Shown here: piece by piece, positions 4,694-6,921 of the stretch
How positions within the stretch are numbered: position 1 is the first letter of the stretch
Layout of the letters: every line of letters starts with the position of its first letter
Source: Acidobacteriota bacterium
GTDB lineage: Bacteria > Acidobacteriota > Terriglobia > UBA7540
NCBI GenBank assembly: GCA_003165615.1
Contig: PLWR01000114.1
Location: forward strand, 5,842-12,762
DNA length: 6,921 nt
Direction: 5' to 3'
Translations under genes and position numbers: made by a program
The notes under the pieces: model-generated
What the model was told of the DNA's origin: nothing
The model's input: only the letters and a program-made list of their open reading frames with translations
The model's database searches: none

Positions 4694-5284
4694 ATGGGAT
4701 TAACACAAATACCAAAGAGATTACGAGCAAGGTTTCGGTTCGACGAGCGCGGACATGCCTGTTCGATCTTAGCCTCAGATTTCCCCGAGGAGTTTAAGGA
4801 AATCGTTGAGTGCCTGGATTCATTTGTCTTAAGAAAGAGTCACATTCTCACGCCGGGCGGAGGAAAGTCGCCGATTTCAACGGGGATCGACAAATTCCTC
4901 AGAGAGCGCGGATGGGCAGAGAAATCATTCGATATCAAGATCCTTATTGATGGAGAACCGATACCGACACCCACTCACAAGATAGATGACTTCAGGAATC
5001 GTGTCGGCCTAGAGGTGGAGTGGAACAATAAGACGGAGTTTTACGATAGAGACCTAAATAACTTTCGTCTGTTGAAAGAACTTAGGGTTTTGGACGTGGG
5101 CGTGATCCTGACAAGACTGAGTGAATTGCAGGAGCTTTTCGACCGGTTGGGGAAGGGGGCTTCTTATGGGGCTTCAACGACTCATTGGGATAAGCTCATT
5201 CCGAAAGTGGACGGAGGTGGTGCTGGCGGTTGCCCGCTGCTGCTAGTCGGGATGGGGATGGGCTGTTATGATCCTGACTCGTAG
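4694..5284 (+). CDS. BglII/BstYI-family type II restriction endonuclease
   Basis: This 196-residue protein probably cuts DNA at a GATC-containing palindrome; BglII cuts AGATCT and BstYI cuts RGATCY. Family blocks appear in order: SHILTPGGGKSPIS (about 49-62), RGWAEKSFDIKILIDG, and HKIDDFRNRVGLEVEW (95-110). Then come DRDLNNFRLL, LDVGVILTR and GGGAGGCPLLLVGM near the end. D98 and E107 have the nine-residue spacing of the BglII active-site pair D84/E93. The third residue, Q95 in BglII, is E109 here, as in many PD-(D/E)XK enzymes. An upstream in-frame GTG (4673) would add seven residues, but the ATG has AGGA 12 nt upstream and fits the family length. The gene converges on the methyltransferase and overlaps it by 89 bp. 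It appears intact. Exact target specificity cannot be read from sequence. Confidence 0.87.
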   Translation: MGLTQIPKRLRARFRFDERGHACSILASDFPEEFKEIVECLDSFVLRKSHILTPGGGKSPISTGIDKFLRERGWAEKSFDIKILIDGEPIPTPTHKIDDFRNRVGLEVEWNNKTEFYDRDLNNFRLLKELRVLDVGVILTRLSELQELFDRLGKGASYGASTTHWDKLIPKVDGGGAGGCPLLLVGMGMGCYDPDS

Positions 5285-5939
5285 CCCAAGCGTATGCTTT
5301 GAATGGCGGCGGCTCGTAGCTGTCTACTTGGTCTCCCCATTGAGTCCAACCCTTCATGCGATTTCGCGCGAAAAGCTCCAAATACGGCGCCGGACTGCAC
5401 CGTTGGATTAAATCGTAAACTTGATCGGGCTTCTTAGAGTGCTCCTCTTTCCTGCTGATCATAACATTCACTTGGGTTCGCCCCGGCTGAAGTGTCCGCA
5501 ACTTGCCCTTTGTGCCGAACAATAGCAATTCGGTCACATTCCGAAAATAGAATCCAACGCCTCGACCATCCGGTCCGCCGTCCTTGCGAACCTTGTACCA
5601 AACGATGTTGGTTTTGTATGTAAAGCCCCAAGCTTTCATTATTGTCAGGGCTTCAAGAAGTAGGGCATTAGGACACCAAAGGTACAAGTGGCTCTTGGGC
5701 AAAGCAAGATCACCTACCGGCAGGGCCGCAATATCCTCGAAGGACATAGTTTCGTAGCGGTGGAGCCTTCTGTGCTCTGGACCGATCTTGCCAGTTCGGT
5801 TGGAGAACCTCCAGGGAGGGTCGATCAAGATAGCGCCATATTGGCCTTTGACGCCCCTTAGAAGATTTTCCACAGTTATCTGCCCCTTGCTGATCTCGAA
5901 AAGTAATTCTTCAGTTCGCGGAACTGTACCCCAATCCAT
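5196..5939 (-). CDS. MT-A70 family DNA adenine methyltransferase
   Basis: This 247-residue SAM-dependent N6-adenine methyltransferase is presumably the protective partner of the endonuclease. The catalytic DPPW lies at residues 40-43 (AILIDPPWRFSNRTG). LYLWCPNALLLEAL, GFTYKTNIVWYK and GVGFYFRNVTELLLFGTKG follow. The closing HSKKPDQVYDLIQ, then SPAPYLELFARN and GWTQWGDQVDSY, are all characteristic of bacterial MT-A70 enzymes. The conserved fold ends near residue 207. The last 40 residues are a polar tail, 29 of them encoded antisense to the endonuclease's 3' end, so this tail is probably dispensable. The ATG is preceded by AGGA four bases upstream. Two small genes lie upstream on the same strand, and a 142-bp gap leaves room for its own promoter. 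The classical BglII partner is, from memory, an N4-cytosine enzyme, so an adenine enzyme here is a different pairing. Confidence 0.9.
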   Translation of the reverse strand: MDWGTVPRTEELLFEISKGQITVENLLRGVKGQYGAILIDPPWRFSNRTGKIGPEHRRLHRYETMSFEDIAALPVGDLALPKSHLYLWCPNALLLEALTIMKAWGFTYKTNIVWYKVRKDGGPDGRGVGFYFRNVTELLLFGTKGKLRTLQPGRTQVNVMISRKEEHSKKPDQVYDLIQRCSPAPYLELFARNRMKGWTQWGDQVDSYEPPPFKAYAWATSQDHNSPSPSRLAAAGNRQHHLRPLSE

Positions 5940-6007
5940 ATGATCCTGTCAAGTTTATGACCCAATATATGGTACTTCGTGCAACAGCCATTAAGGGTGA
6001 CATACAA

Positions 6008-6023
6008 GGCTCGTTTGTGAGCC
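6008..6023 (-). promoter_or_regulatory. Small inverted repeat upstream of the methyltransferase
   Basis: GGCTC and GAGCC form a 5-bp stem around GTTTGT, about 70 bp upstream of the methyltransferase ATG in the 142-bp gap. It could be an operator or a processing hairpin in the transcript from the small genes. The stem is short and could be chance. Confidence 0.25.
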
Positions 6024-6081
6024 AACCCTTTGACCACACGACTTGAATACACAAGGTGGTTGCTACACGATTTCTTGCAGT

Positions 6082-6270
6082 TTACGGCCTTCGTGCTTTG
6101 GCGATTGCTCTCTCAGCGATTAGCCTGACGCGGTGGCCCGTTTCAGTGTTCGGGTTTCCTACGGTCAATAAGATGTCCTCAAGTGCTGTAAGCACATCGT
6201 CAAGCTCGGATTTAAGTTGTGTGGGAGTTTTCCGTTTGATTGATTTGTTACTCTGGATTGCTTTTCGCAT
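6082..6270 (-). CDS. Small hypothetical protein (62 aa)
   Basis: I do not recognise this protein. It begins MRKAIQSNKSIKRKTPTQLK, a strongly basic N-terminus. A predicted helical part follows (SELDDVLTALEDILL), then a turn (TVGNPNTETG) and a second helix ending in AERAIAKARRP. It has no signal peptide, cysteines or clear helix-turn-helix motif. An ATG three codons upstream (6277-6279) touches the Shine-Dalgarno GGAGG (6280-6284) with no spacer. The ATG at 6268-6270 stands 9 nt from it and is therefore preferred. It lies 53 bp after the other small gene and 142 bp before the methyltransferase, all on the minus strand. Position suggests an accessory or regulatory part of the R-M operon, but that is inference. 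Confidence 0.6.
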   Translation of the reverse strand: MRKAIQSNKSIKRKTPTQLKSELDDVLTALEDILLTVGNPNTETGHRVRLIAERAIAKARRP

Positions 6271-6323
6271 CGTTGCCATCCTCCGCCTACGAAGCGGGTC
6301 ATTTCAGGACGTAGCTCTATTGG

Positions 6324-6512
6324 TCACTTGCACCCGCCGCAAAACCTGAGTCTTGGAAATTCCGAAAGCATGTCACGCCACGCGAGTCGATCTGCCTCTG
6401 CGTCCGATTTACCCTCGTCCAGGTAATGGCAGAAGGCGGAAATCCAGCAGTGATCCTCCAAGGGCGTGAGTTTTGCGCGTCGTTTTCCCTTGCGCCGACC
6501 ATCTTGTGACAC
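6324..6512 (-). CDS. Small hypothetical protein (62 aa) with FCGGC end
   Basis: I do not recognise this protein as a named family. It starts MSQDGRRKGKRRAKLTPLED, so the first 15 residues are very basic. An apparently globular helical part follows, with CWISAFCHYLDEGKSDAEAD and RLAWRDMLSEFPRL, and it ends FCGGCK. The SDAEADRLAW.D...EFPRL pattern looks like a conserved small protein rather than noise. The CGGC pair could bind metal together with the C and H residues near the middle. A TTG would extend it by five residues through the AGGAGG Shine-Dalgarno (6519-6524). GTG at 6510-6512 stands six bases from that site and is the better start. It is probably the first gene of a minus-strand operon leading to the methyltransferase. 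Confidence 0.62.
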   Translation of the reverse strand: MSQDGRRKGKRRAKLTPLEDHCWISAFCHYLDEGKSDAEADRLAWRDMLSEFPRLRFCGGCK

Positions 6513-6518
6513 AGCCGC

Positions 6519-6524
6519 CCTCCT
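6519..6524 (-). promoter_or_regulatory. Shine-Dalgarno deciding a GTG start
   Basis: On the minus strand AGGAGG is followed after six bases (GCGGCT) by GTG at 6512-6510. It is close to a perfect anti-16S match and is the reason for choosing GTG over the upstream TTG, which would put the site inside the coding region. Confidence 0.6.
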
Positions 6525-6583
6525 CAATCAAAATACATTTCCTAAGGTAATCGGCAGTATTTCTGAAAACTTTAATTTGCCTT

Positions 6584-6790
6584 TTACCGCCGGATGTTCT
6601 CAACGTCGTGCGGGGGCTTAACAAGAACGAGTTCACCCTTCGGGACGTCTACGCATTCGCCACGCACCTTGAAAAACTCCATCCCGGCAACCGGCACGGG
6701 CGCGACAAAATCCGGCAGCAATTGCAGGTGTTACGCGACCTGGGGTTTGTGGAGTTCTTCGGGCGGGGCCGGTACCGCAGCGTGTTGTAG
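6584..6790 (+). pseudogene. C-terminal winged-helix domain of a DpnI/Dam-replacing-type endonuclease
   Basis: About 68 residues read LPPDVLNVVRGLNKNEFTLR, DVYAFATHLEKLHPGNRH, then GRDKIRQQLQVLRDLGFVEF and FGRGRYRSVL. The pattern FTL.DVYAFE..L..LHP.N.H...KIRQQLQVLRD.G.LEFLGRG.YR is the carboxy-terminal winged-helix DNA-binding domain of DpnI and the Dam-replacing proteins. Those enzymes cleave DNA at methylated GATC. The N-terminal nuclease domain (PD-(D/E)XK, about 180 residues) is missing: an in-frame stop lies at 6548-6550, and the upstream DNA belongs to the minus-strand small genes. An internal GTG at 6608 has no ribosome-binding site. The stop TAG lies within the start of the 79-bp repeat. 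This is a relic that at most could make a DNA-binding domain alone. Confidence 0.75.
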
Positions 6791-6865
6791 GGGCGGTTCG
6801 CGAACCGCCCTCCCCACGCGACCGCGTGGGACTGCGGATGAGGGCGGTTCGCGAACCGCCCCTAC
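6787..6865. repeat. 79-bp palindromic repeat with 25-bp perfect inverted ends
   Basis: Positions 6787-6811 and 6841-6865 are exact reverse complements over 25 bp, running from GTAGGGGC inward. Each end contains the 20-bp perfect palindrome GGGCGGTTCGCGAACCGCCC. The middle holds a third hairpin, CCCACGCG/CGCGTGGG (6813-6830). No protein is encoded. The left end supplies the stop codon of the DpnI-type fragment. It looks like a non-autonomous palindromic element of the REP/MITE kind. Confidence 0.85.
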
Positions 6866-6921
6866 GAAACATTACGAAATATCCCGTTCGCTTCAGCACC
6901 CTCATCTTCCCACCGTTTCCT

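Noticed and set aside
6056..6349. 97-codon plus-strand ORF with hydrophobic stretches
   Set aside because: It lies opposite the small minus-strand gene, which has a strong Shine-Dalgarno site. The plus frame has none and looks like a shadow.

Overview
The window looks like accessory DNA from a GC-rich soil-type bacterium. The period-8 GATCGGG repeats, the many short palindromes and the style of the ABC-2 permease suggest Acidobacteria or a similar phylum. This is an impression from repeat style and protein style, not a phylogenetic result. Genes make up only about 60% of the window. The rest is palindromic or dispersed repeats and gene fragments.

Layout. Positions 1-125 hold a cluster of small hairpins. 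On the minus strand there is an ABC-2 drug/lipid-type exporter: ATPase 1403-2344, then permease 167-1180. The two genes are separated by an inverted pair of 8-bp-period repeat arrays (1214-1396). Just upstream of the ATPase is a C-terminal scrap of a SpoIIE/PP2C-type phosphatase (2375-2485). Positions 2486-2933 are gene-free apart from an orphan minus-strand terminator. Positions 2934-3118 form a nested palindromic repeat element.

Next comes a wrecked toxin-antitoxin module. A YefM/Phd-family antitoxin reading frame (3191-3442) lacks a normal start codon. It overlaps by 4 bp the start of a YoeB/Txe-like toxin, which is cut off after 12 codons by a 140-bp dispersed repeat. A near-identical direct copy lies 1010 bp downstream (3468-3607 and 4478-4616, 3 mismatches and 1 indel). 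The two copies bracket a single lipoprotein gene with an Lcl/DUF1566 domain (3737-4420). A partial inverted copy follows directly after its stop.

The right part is a restriction-modification locus. A BglII/BstYI-family restriction endonuclease (4694-5284, plus) converges on, and overlaps by 89 bp, an MT-A70-type adenine methyltransferase (5196-5939, minus). Two unrecognised 62-residue proteins (6082-6270 and 6324-6512) lie upstream of the methyltransferase on the same strand and probably share its transcript. At the end, on the plus strand, is the isolated C-terminal winged-helix domain of a DpnI / Dam-replacing-type, methyl-directed endonuclease (6584-6790). Its stop codon lies in a 79-bp palindromic repeat.

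Interpretation. The right two-thirds reads as a decaying defence island: one apparently intact type II R-M system, a dead TA module and a dead methyl-dependent nuclease, divided up by small repeats. The BglII and DpnI families both act on GATC-containing sites. Loss of the DpnI-like enzyme may therefore follow from, or have permitted, acquisition of the adenine methyltransferase. That link is inference.
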